DNA of 64,000 nt. Source: Hydractinia symbiolongicarpus (taxonomy: Eukaryota; Cnidaria; Hydrozoa; Anthoathecata; Hydractiniidae). Below the pieces are notes generated by a model. It saw only the letters and a list, made by a program, of their open reading frames with translations, was not told the origin of the DNA and searched no databases. The stretch lies in the NCBI RefSeq assembly GCF_029227915.1, contig NC_079877.1:13143351-13207350 (forward strand). The letters are read 5' to 3'. Numbering within the stretch: position 1 is the first letter of the stretch; each line of letters opens with the position of its first letter. The position numbers were made by a program, and so were the translations under genes. Shown piece by piece: positions 12,301 to 22,321 of the stretch.

Positions 12301-15300
12301 CATTCTTACTGACTATAAATTTTCATCTAGCGCTTAAATTAAAGTCACTGGAAAAAGAAAAGGACATTAGATATGTAGTACATGCTGTTCAACTTGTGCC
12401 TGATGCAGCATTTGTGGAAAATGAATTTGAGAGATATATTTCGTTAAAACCAAACTCGGGCATCACAGAACTTACTTTCAAAGTGCAGGTAATTCCCTCT
12501 CAACTAATCTGATTGTCAGCTCTTGTAATTTGTTTGTTTGTTTGTTTTTTGTTTTCTGTGCCTTACTAAATTTAAAAGATTTTAGGAGTTTGATATGAAT
12601 AAACATTAGTAGTGGTTTAAACCTCAATGTGCATTTAGGACGGACACCCTTTAGAATTGTGTTTCATTTAGCAGACACCCTTTAGAATTGTGTTTCATTT
12701 AGGACGGACACCCTTTAGAATTGTGTTTCATTTAGCAGACACCCTTTAGAATTGTGTTTCATTTAGGACGGACACCCTTTAGAATTGTGTTCCATTTAGC
12801 AGACACCCTTTAGAATTGTGTTTCATTTAAGACAGACACCCTTCAGAATTGTGTTTCATTTAGGACGGACACCCTTTAGAATTGTGTTTCATTTAGGACA
12901 GACACCCTTTAGAATTGTGTTTCATTTAGCAGACACCCTTTAGAATTGTGTTTCATTTAGGACGGATACCCTTTAGAATTGTGTTTCATTTAGCAGGCCC
13001 CTTTTGAATTATGTTTCATTTAGCAGGTACCCTTTAGAATTGTGTTTCATTTAGCAGGCACCCTTTAGAATTGTGTTTCATTAAGCAGGCACACTTTAGA
13101 ATTGCTTTATTTAGAAGGAACGAACTTTTAAATCATTTAGGAGGGATGCACTTTAAAATTTAGGAGACACTCTTTAAAATTGTGTTTTATTTAGGAGGGA
13201 CACACTTTGGAATTGTGTTTAGCAAGATGGTGGACTATACAAGGTGATTCAGAATTAGCTGCTGAACTCTGTTTCCATGGTTTGCAACCATTAAATCGGG
13301 AAATATCCCTGGTAAGTCCCCTTTTTCAGTTCAGTAGAATAGATAATACGTATTGTAATGTTTTGTTCGTATCTGTATGTTGCAGTTTGTGACTGCACTA
13401 TTTTGCAATTCTCCATGCATCGTCATTAGGTTTATAACCTTTCAACTGTTATTTTAAAATTTTAGAACAGTTCAAATTTGTGCAAATACAAAACTTCACA
13501 AATTTTGGTTTGCCAAACATAAATTTCAATCTTTTTTCCAACCACAAGATCCTTTTTCCGTAAAAGTTTCCAACATAGAAGTACAGCATTGTGCATTTTT
13601 TAGGCCAAAAAAGTAAATATCCATTTTACCAGAGGCTGCTGCTCGAAATTTCATCTTCTATAATAATACCAAACAATGTGTGCGGGTCAGCTGCAAGCAT
13701 GCTGTTCACCTTTATATAACCAGTTGTTCAAACTGCTGGATCAAACCAAAGCTTCACTATTACCAAGTGGGTGTCAGTCTCAGTTAAAATTTTAAAAATG
13801 AAGAAACATTTCTGGTTGCATGACATTTTGTGTGTTTCGCCCCAGGGACAAAACCCCAGATCAGATGTTCTAATATGAGCTTAAATTTCACATTAATTAA
13901 ATAGAAAACCTTATCTGTTGTTTAGACATGTACACGAGGCTTTGCTAAAGTAGATGTGGTGAATAACTTGATGATTGAAAAACTTGATCCTGTGGCTTCA
14001 TTAACGCATCATGTCATACCATTAGCGTAAGTGTTTTAATGTCTTTTGTTTGTGTTATTGAAAAAAATTGAAAAAGAAGAAGTTTAGTACCGAGTTTTGC
14101 TGATACTATAAAGTGTACTATCAAAACAGTAATTTCAGTTTTTTTAATGTCCCACATAATATTTATATTGTTTTGTCTTTACCTTTTATTTCGTTTGATT
14201 TGATTTTCTGAGTGTAGAAAACAGACTTCTGCTTCAAATAAAGCGACATAAAGATAAACTTTTTAGTTCCAGTATCTCGTTTTTCTTTCTGAGCAATGTT
14301 GCTAAGTTTTCTATTCCATCTGTACTTTGATTTTTAATGCTTCCACTGATCATACCTCCAGTCAACTTTCATAGTTTACTCCCTCCACCTCAAATCTGTT
14401 GGGAGTATGAATTTGACCAAAATTGAAGTCTGAGGGTAAAGACAGTTTGAATCTGCTTTAAGTGGGGAGGACCATGCTTGGTGCAGGAAACCATAGGGCT
14501 AGTGGGAAATAATTTATGTTTTGCCTTTGGGGTGTAAGGGGGTGGAGGATGACACTAAAATTCTAAACTTTTCGTTGATATGTCATGTATTTCTTTTCTA
14601 TTTAGACCTAAGGACAACTTGTTAAAACCTTTGGGAGTTAGGGATTTGCTTCCAAACGGTGAACAAATTTACAGTCTTGAATTGACTTATAATTTTCAAC
14701 TGGTATGTCTTTAGCTATTGGACTACAGATTAGAAGATTGTTGTTTACTATCTTGTGTGATGACGTATTTGATTATTTGTTTTTGCAGCCAAAAGCCAGT
14801 GACGTCAATGTAGTGATTCCACAATTTCATGATTTGTTATATGAGAACAAGTTTGAATCTCAGTTTTGGATGATTTACGATTCGAATAAGTCCTTATGTG
14901 GAGTTGGGGATGCATTTACTTTAAAAGTAAGTCAGACTTTATACTTTATTTTACATTTATGACCAAGTCTCTTTAATTCTATTCCTTCGGTTTGTCTGTC
15001 TGTTACGGAAGCATGAAATGCAACATATAAAGGGCGAGCGATCCCGTAGATTTTTCCACGCGTTGACAACTAGTTTAATAATATTATCTTCGTATAAACA
15101 TTTTTTTTAGTACAAGTACGTAGCTAAACTTGAGAAAGGCGATTATGTGGTGAAAGTTCAAGTAAGACATTCTCGTAATGAAAAGTTTATTGAATGCTTA
15201 AACTTAAACTTTACATTTCTTTACATTGAACTGGAGAAATAAAAATTGTGAATTTTGCTTTTTTCTTGTTACAACAGGTTATGTGTGATCACGGGTCAGC

Positions 15301-18300
15301 TTATTCTAAAGGAGGATTTCCACTTAAACGAATATTGTTATGCCTATAGATATCGTTTGACAAAAAGTAGAAAGCAATACTATCTTTGCGTCGATCCACG
15401 TTAATCCACTTATCCAACTCCATTTGAGTGGAAACCCACCTTAACTGTTCTGACTTACAAGATGATTTTTATGTTAGGTTCGACATAGCGATGTGGAAAG
15501 CTTAGAAAAATTAAAAGATCTTATTATCGATATACATGTTTCGCTAACCACATCCGTTGCGTTGGATGTATTTTTAAGTCGGAAGGATTTGTTGGATAAT
15601 AAGAAAATACAACGCAAACCCGACGTAAATCCATCATCTCGAAGTACAGTGTATTTATCATTCCCTGCCGAAGACAAGTACGTAGTTTGAAAGTTTTTAT
15701 TTCATTTCTCTTATAAATATTTTACTTGTTAACAAGCACAACAAGAATAAAAGATGCCAATGCAGGTCAAAGTGCACACAGCTAAGTGAAAGGGTGAGGA
15801 GGTGTTACCTATCATGCATACGAACGCATTGTCAAATCTCTTCTCGCCTTTTGCCAGGATTAACTTTAAATGATCTGGTATGATATGCGAAAGGACAAGA
15901 TTGTCCACAAGTGTATAAATCTTCTCCTCAAACAATAGAGGTGCAGTCCTCTATAACCATTTCAAAACAAATATTACGGGACAATAAAAAAATGATAAGA
16001 TAAAGAGGAGAATGATTAATTGATGGGCTGTAAGTAGTAATCTCAAGTACTCGAGACTGCATGGACAAAAAGGGATCGCTGTAAGCGCGACGTAGAATAT
16101 TGTGTACATGCTTAAATGGAGGACCCCAATATTAGAAGGTTGACACAAAATAAAATATCACCTGAAACAAAAGTTTGTTAATTCCCGTAAAATATTGTCA
16201 GCGTAATTATGAATTGTCATTTTGATTTTAATTTGCGAGTTATTGTATCCTAAAAGTAAAAAAAAACTGGACAATTTTTTTATTATTGTACCTATTTAAT
16301 CCATAGGTATCCTAAAGGTGCAAAAACTGGACAATTTTTGATTGGTAATATATCGTTTGCATCAGCATCAAGAACAGTAAGTTTAACTTTGTGTGTTTTT
16401 ATCACACAAGTATCAAATTAATCGTTTTTTTTATACATTTTATACATGATTTTAGTGTATGAACTACCCGCTTCAACTGTCCATCCCCCCGTTGAAGTCA
16501 CCAGATGTTAAAAAAGAACAGAAGGAAGCCAAAAAGGTGTGCACTCTCATATTTTATACACACAAATTCATATTCATACGTAAACGTTATATGCAAAAAA
16601 GTCTGTGTGAGTGTAATTCCTCCGATTAGTATGTAACAATTAATTATACGCTTCTGTAAATTGCAATAAAATTGAGTAAAAGAAGTGCGTCTTTAAATTT
16701 TGACAAGTACGATAACATTTTTCTTGAAACTACTGCGAATTTTCAAATTTCAGAGTTTTCCGAATTGGATCGTGAAATCTGTGAAAGTTTGCGATCGCAG
16801 TTCGTATAATATTTTGAATTTTGTTGCAAATAATAATCCACTAGTTTCTTCCCTCTAGGTGTGAAAATTGTGAGGTGTTCAAAAAATGTGTGATCTCATA
16901 ATTATAAATTTCTTTCTACACAGATTGAAGAAGAATACGAGGAAGCTCACGAAGAATTTATTAATACATGGATTGCTAAGTATAATACTCGTATTCCAAG
17001 ATGGTAGCTCGATCTCTCCCTTATGTTACGGATACACGAAGTAGCGTTTCCCCGAATATGTACGGCAGCCGAAAATCTGTGAACGGCGAACCTGTGCTAA
17101 TTTTTAAATGTCCTTAAGACTAAGACTTTGGGAGGTTTAATTTTAAGTACGGACTGTTTGTTATTTTCAAGTTTTTAAATTTTAGGCTTGATGGCTCGCC
17201 ATTAATTGAGGAATTGTTAAATAAAATGAACGGCAACATAAAGTCTCAAAATTCATACTTGAATGCTCTAGACACTTCAAAGGTAGAAAATGATTTCACT
17301 AAATAAAATTTGCGTTGTGTAAAATTTCTTTTAATACACAATTTTTTAATTTTGTAGGAGCGTCTTTCAAAATTACGTGAGATTATATCAACTGCTGATA
17401 AAATTATTGACCAGGTAAATCATTTGTTGTTGTTGAAGTCGCTTACTGTTGAAATCGTTTGTCGTTGTTGAAGTCGTTTGTTGTTGAAGTTGTTTGTCGT
17501 TGTTGAAGTCGTTTGTCGTTGTTGTTGAAGTCGTTTGTCGTTGTTGAAGTCGTTTGTCGTTGTTGAAGTCGTTTGTCGTTGTTGAAGTCGTTTGTCGTTG
17601 TTGAAGTTGTTTGTCGTTGGAGTCAAAATTTCTCCTAAAACTGTTATTCCGTTTTATGTGCCAAAAAAATTGAGCAAACTTATACGACTAATGCGTTTTT
17701 ATGTCCCTGCAACAGCTTCACTGGTATTAAAACCTTAATTATTATTTTCTTTTAACATTTTAGCAAAATGTCCTAAAATACGAAATAGTTTTTATAATTT
17801 TTTAGCCCTTTCTAATATAATTTGACCCCAAACCTCCTAAAATTATAGAGTTTAAAATCTGTGGCCATCCTGAGTCGTTTTTCCTCAGTTTTTGCAGGTC
17901 AGACCTTAAGGATAAAAGCATTTTTGCACCTTCTTCAGTTGGTTGCTTAGCATCTAATCGTTTTTTAGAATCATAGTATTGGCATGGTGAACCTAACATT
18001 GGCTCTTTCGATTGTGATTGTCAGTAGTGAACTCAACACAAAACAAAAAAAACTACATAAACACTACGATGTAGAATACGGGCCAACTTGTTGGATTTTT
18101 AAGCGATGGAGAACTGTGTAGGGATGACTGTGAGGCCTGAAGATTAAAAGCGTTCGTTCCCTCACAAAATATACTAAGACATGGTGGCAATTTTAGACGT
18201 TCTTTCCCACAAGCAGTTAGGCTGTTCCATACTAGATATACGCAATTTGAACTTATCAAAGTTCACTCGTCAATGTTTACAGTGGATCAAAACCCTCAAA

Positions 18301-21300
18301 ATGTGTTAATTGCTGACGTCAGCATGGCCGTTTAGAGCCTTTGTCGGCCTTGGCATGGATTATACCGCAGAGAAGACGTGTTGAAAAGTGCGACTAGCAC
18401 AATTTAAACACTGCGTACATAACCTACGCATCTGAAATTGGACTTTGCGCGAGTTGATGGTTATTGCCAACGCTGCAAAATGGCCGAAAAAGTGCCATTG
18501 TCTTGATGTTTTGTTGATTGGTTGTAGACACATCGACTAGCTTGCTAATAAAAAACACGAGTATTATTGACTGTATCTGTTAGTATTATTTTCAAACACG
18601 TTTTTTTGTAGGTCGACCAAGATAAATTACTTTCATATCTTGCTATGAAAATTGATCCTGATACCGAAGCTGAGAAAAGAAAATCGTAAGAGTTTTGTAT
18701 TTCTTTGTTTTACCGCCAATGAAAGTATAATTAATCTATTTAAAAGAAATAAAATACACGGTTATTCGTTCAACCTTCCACAATCTTCCACATACGAATA
18801 AAAAAGAAACACTTATAGTAATGCAAAAACACATTATGCTGATGATTACAATGTCAAAAGATTTCAAAATCACAAAAATTTGAAAGCCTGTGTTTAGAAG
18901 CATATGCTATACTGGTATATTTTTTCCGATTCGAACTCTAGTCCAACATTTAGTTTGAGCTTAAAAGAAAATTGTATGTGGGTATATGTAGAAGTTACTT
19001 CATGAAGTTTTTTCATATTCGGTAAAGGCAAGACTGTTAATTCTTCATAATTTTTTATATTTAGTGAAATGGAAAAACAAAAAGAATATCTGTTAAATGC
19101 TTTGTATAAAAAAGTATGTATTATGCTTGTACTTGATTATCTGTTTTATGCATTTTTTTTTTGTTTACTTTGTTTTGTAGATAATCATCCTTTTTAGGGT
19201 TTAGCATTGGCTGATGGTTTGCTTGAAATAAACAAAAGAGAAAATGGTAGGCTTTGTCTTATTACACGCATGGAAACATACTTGTTTGTTTTATTACTAA
19301 ACCGGTGTCAATCCAGCACTGTAGTTACGAACGCTATGTGTTGACACTTTCACCACATTATTTATATACGCCCCCTTATTACTTCATAGAAGCCCTCTTG
19401 GTATTTTATGGACGTCCTATTAACCACTTTATAGATACAGAGAGTTACCGATATACGTCTGATTTAATATTCTGATCTAATATATACTGCCCGCTTATCG
19501 GCTTGTGTGGCAGGCAAGCAAGTTAGAGCAATGCTATACGTATTTCTAGCGGTAATGTAACATAGTTACAGTCGGCGGGGAGAAAGAACCAACCGTTAGG
19601 ATGGAATCCCCAAGGATCTTAAAACTTTCCATTACTTACTTACCTAACTATTCGTTCACGCGAATTATAATTAAGAATTACATGCAGTAATTAAAATGCT
19701 GCAAAAGTTAATATTTTCTTAGTTAACCCTATTCGTTTCGGGGCGGACTGGCTTTTTGCCCTGCTCTATGGTTATGATACTTCGAAATTGTTGCAGAAGA
19801 CATTGTAAACATTCATAAAAAATTGATTTCGTTAAAGTTACCTCTAATTCTTATAGCTGCAGGTGATACTGAACAACAAGAAACAACTAATGACGCTGCA
19901 TATCAAGGTATTTCCCTTCTTTTTTTCTACCATTTTAGATTTTTTTATATTTCTTTTTAGGCCTACCTGGTACAGGTGAGGTCCTATAAATTGACTTGTT
20001 ACCGGCTTTTCTTAGAATTGGATGATTATTTTTTTCTGATTTTGATGGTGAACAATAGACCTTTAAAAATGACGAAGTCAGTTTTTAAAAAAAAATCTTA
20101 TCGGTTAAAAAATGGCAAATTTATGCGCAAATAGAGTCAGAACGCTCCAAAGAGAAATTTCTTAGTATTAGATCTTTGGTTTTTCTAATTTTTTGCACTA
20201 AAAAGATGTGACGAAATCAGTTTTTTAAGAATTTTTTTTCGGTCCACAAAATGCTAGTTCAAGGGCAAAATGAGTTTCTGAGGAATGGTAATTAGGTTTT
20301 TTCTAGCGTTTTGCACGAGGTTTCAAATATGTATTCCAGAACTTAGAACTGCGATATCAGCTGTTTTAATTTACAAATCTTTGCTAATAACTACCGCTTA
20401 CACTATTCATTTATTTAAACTGTCATTTCTTCGATAAAATGAATTGTTTTGTTCAAAACATGAGTTAATAAATAAATTAATAAATTTGCTTGTTCTATGT
20501 TTATTACGCGCTTTTTTTTTATAAGAATACCCAAATTCTAACTAGACTGGTTATTGTTCCTATTTTCCTGTTGTTTTAAACAATAGATCGATTGTTTTCC
20601 AAAAGAAACTTTATCCTGATACGCTTATAAAGCATATTCTTATTAAAAACATGTAAGAATACCTTAATTCTAAGCTTATATTTCTTATTTCTTTTTACAC
20701 CTAAATTCTTTATTTCAGTGGAGGATCTGACTGAATGTTATCGGAATTTTCAGAAGTTTGTCGACGCAACTGATTCGAAGGTAATTCTTTTAAAAATCCA
20801 TAAGATGTGTCTGTTAAAAATATGCTAGATACCCGTACAGAAAACGGCTTTACACTCCTGTCTATGCTGGAAGTTCTCTATGCCGAATAGTTCTAGCAGA
20901 ATAAATAAGCTTTTTTGATTTACGTGTAAAAAAATTGTTTTAGATGTTAATGATGACTGTTCGACATGGTATGGTACACAAACACTATGGACGAGCGTTG
21001 AAAGCTTTGTTGAAATACTTCGAAGAGAATGGAACAACGAAAGCTTATTATGATGTGTATCTACAAGTATGTTTTTCCATTAACCAACCTATTCCTTTTT
21101 TTTCATATGGAGAGAGGTTTTATCGCTAAGCGGGTTAGATTTGTGTCGTGTGTATAGTTTTATGACTAAACATTAGATTCCCCACATGGCCTTTTCTTAC
21201 AGGCCGTTTACATAGAGTAACGTGTTGGGAGTTATATAGAAGTTGACTTTTACTACCATTGTCTCACAGTGAAGGGGTGTGGTATACAAGGAAGGTGCGG

Positions 21301-22025
21301 CCCTTTCTGCATTCAATCGCATGCTTCCAAAATAGAACAACAAGAAGTTTTGACATTTATTTACAAATACTTTTTTGTGCTTAATTATAAGGGAAGTTCC
21401 AAAATTTTAATAAAATGGAGGGGGTGGGGGGGATTAAAAATATAAAGACAAGGATTTTCTGGAAAAAAGATAAAATATGAGGTAGATAATAAGGGGGTAG
21501 TTTTGTGTTTATTTAAGAGAAGGCCAGTACACTGTTTTTTGTTTTGCAAGACATTGCAATCTTTGTAGTATAAACGTTTACTGTTGTTCGGTTTTATAAT
21601 AACAATGTGAGGGGGATTCTTGATTCTTTATAAACATCATGATTTTGGGAGTTAAAAATGTATTTTGATCCTCCCTACGATTAAGCACACAGTATGCATG
21701 TCCATTGTTATGAAAAACTTCTAAATGAATTTCAAACTTTGAAACTTTATGTAAACAGCTTCTTACCCGGGTTAGGTATACCGTCCATGTCGGATAAAAA
21801 GACAGCAAAACTACCAAGCTAAAGGATTTATTTGTTACTTAAAATATTTGTAAGCTACCTAAATTTACCTGAGTTTTTTAAATTGTGACCAGTATTGTGA
21901 ACGCTAATCTGTATTTCTATTTTTTTTTCTTTTAGTTGGTGGAGTCATGTGGATGTCATCATATAGTTTCTTATTTACGAAATTGGAATCTGTTGAAATT
22001 TCCTGACACCTATGAATTATTTTAG
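377..22025 (+). CDS. TPP2: Tripeptidyl-peptidase II (partial, 5' end outside window)
   Basis: Giant cytosolic subtilisin-like peptidase that removes tripeptides from peptides released by the proteasome. Exons read by eye: 377-472, 553-660, 1291-1415, 6866-6963, 7118-7183, 7664-7749, 7907-7975, 8159-8235, 8682-8909, 9058-9191, 9322-9373, 9785-9825, 9916-9953, 10395-10463, 10803-10908, 11427-11522, 11607-11668, 11748-11823, 11936-12039, 12331-12488, 13195-13311, 13926-14026, 14606-14702, 14789-14926, 15111-15161, 15479-15677, 16307-16376, 16456-16536, 16924-17003, 17186-17282, 17358-17414, 18612-18685, 19065-19113, 19198-19246, 19863-19907, 20719-20780, 20944-21066, 21936-22025. Junctions are GT-AG and phases join. 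Catalytic His lies in SHGTHVSS (exon 7664), the oxyanion Asn in SAGNNGP, the catalytic Ser in [13 protein letters not shown] (exon 9058). TPP2-specific stretches ([35 protein letters not shown]) continue to the C-terminus, which ends PDTYELF. The catalytic Asp and start codon lie upstream of the window. The frame looks intact, so the gene is probably functional despite the large intronic insertions. Confidence 0.95.
1563..2660 (+). pseudogene. THAP / HTH_Tnp_4 / DDE_Tnp_4 transposase remnant
   Basis: Three parts can be read with frame changes between them. At 1563-1680 a THAP-finger start (GRECAAYGC, later FSFLN) ends in a stop and shifts frame. At 1682-1850 the rest of the THAP finger follows (VWCSLIKR, then YTKHF where the family has a Cys before the His-Phe). 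At 1890-2480 comes a linker with a coiled segment ([20 protein letters not shown]) and an HTH_Tnp_4-type helix-turn-helix ([19 protein letters not shown]). At about 2450-2660 another frame gives the start of a DDE_Tnp_4 core ([33 protein letters not shown]). The last catalytic acidic residue region is missing, so the gene is inactive. The nearest relatives should be transposases of ISL2EU-type elements. Confidence 0.8.
3640..4985 (-). mobile_element. 5'-truncated non-LTR retrotransposon fragment (copy 1)
   Basis: Minus-strand translation gives reverse-transcriptase motifs: [62 protein letters not shown] Cys/His-rich PHD-like finger follows around 4330-4480 (CKRCKGE visible), then the C-terminal domain ([20 protein letters not shown]). 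The 3' end is a short (GAT)n tail at 3637-3655 read on the plus strand as ATC repeats. Stops and frameshifts make it inactive, and the 5' end is truncated just before the TTDAIF region. It sits inside the YqaJ gene of the ISL2EU-like element. A second copy of the same family lies at 58291-59283 on the plus strand. Confidence 0.85.
4906..5386. repeat. Perfect 240-bp tandem duplication
   Basis: Bases 4906-5146 are identical to 5146-5386 with an offset of 240, without a visible mismatch. Because 240 is a multiple of three, the minus-strand frame runs through both copies. Each copy contains the junction between the truncated retrotransposon and the sequence 5' of it, so the duplication is younger than the retrotransposon insertion. 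Confidence 0.95.
12632..13194 (+). repeat. Minisatellite made of a TPP2 splice acceptor and exon start
   Basis: About 17 direct repeats of 31-33 bp in alternating types, each holding CCTTTAGAATTGTG and ending in a TTTAG acceptor-like string. The array runs directly into the true acceptor (AG at 13193-13194) and the exon at 13195. That exon begins with the same sequence reading [13 protein letters not shown]. The GGACGGACACC type of repeat, read in the TPP2 phase, gives [10 protein letters not shown] followed by TAG. The array is therefore a multiplied intron-exon junction, not a foreign satellite. Confidence 0.9.
14988..15078. repeat. Dispersed repeat with TCTG and TTTTTCCACG...GACTAGT motifs
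   Basis: TPP2 intron. GTTTGTCTGTCTGT is followed by a GC-richer body and then GTAGATTTTTCCACGCGTTG and CAACTAGTTT. It matches 62088-62211 in layout and, more distantly, 48825-48913 and its duplicate near 54720-54832. Probably a short non-autonomous element; no coding capacity. Confidence 0.55.
15306..15443. repeat. Short MITE with ~22-bp inverted ends
   Basis: TAAAGGAGGATTTCCACTTA at 15306 is matched, inverted, by the end at 15422-15443, whose reverse complement starts TAAGGTGGGTTTCCACTCAA. The 138-bp piece lies just before TPP2 exon 15479-15677 and has no coding capacity. Confidence 0.6.
17420..17620. repeat. 19-bp minisatellite in a TPP2 intron
   Basis: Roughly ten direct copies of a 19-bp unit, GTTGTTGAAGTCGTTTGTC, with small variants. 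It starts a few bases after the donor of exon 17358-17414. Open frames through it encode low-complexity Asn/Thr strings and are not genes. Confidence 0.9.
20046..20320. repeat. Diverged ~130-bp tandem duplication in a TPP2 intron
   Basis: Two segments share the order GACGAAGTCAG / poly-A or T / TCGGT / AAAATG / TTTTTCTA.. / TTTTGCAC, at about 20050-20190 and 20195-20320. They look like an old direct duplication with point changes. No coding signal. Confidence 0.5.
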
Positions 22026-22315
22026 TCATTTTTTGTATCTGCGGTAGACCCCACGAATTCTCCTTTTTTTATAAACTGTCACTTTTTTTTTACTATGTTT
22101 CAACTTTCGGTGTGTAATTTAGTAATTAATTAATGGAATGGCGGCGTTTTACAGAGGCGGCGTTATATGAAATAAGTATTTAAACAAAATAGCTGCGCCG
22201 TGTGCTCGGATTTACTTAAATAACGTCCAAGTGTTAAAATACAGCAATGGTAAGGTAGCATCGCAAAATTTGTTTATTCATGTAGACTTTGTGTATGAAC
22301 ACAACAGAACGTGTA

Positions 22316-22321
22316 AATAAA
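22316..22321 (+). other. Candidate polyadenylation signal of TPP2
   Basis: AATAAA about 290 bases after the TPP2 stop codon, on the gene's strand, with the coding sequence ended and no intron signals between. Other AATAAA strings in this AT-rich region mean the true site is uncertain. Confidence 0.4.

Noticed and set aside
12632-13194. CRISPR-like regular repeats
   Set aside because: Units are directly adjacent with no unique spacers, the genome is animal, and the unit derives from the adjacent TPP2 exon.
17420-17626. Minus-strand frame rich in Thr and Asn
   Set aside because: Low-complexity translation of a 19-bp minisatellite.
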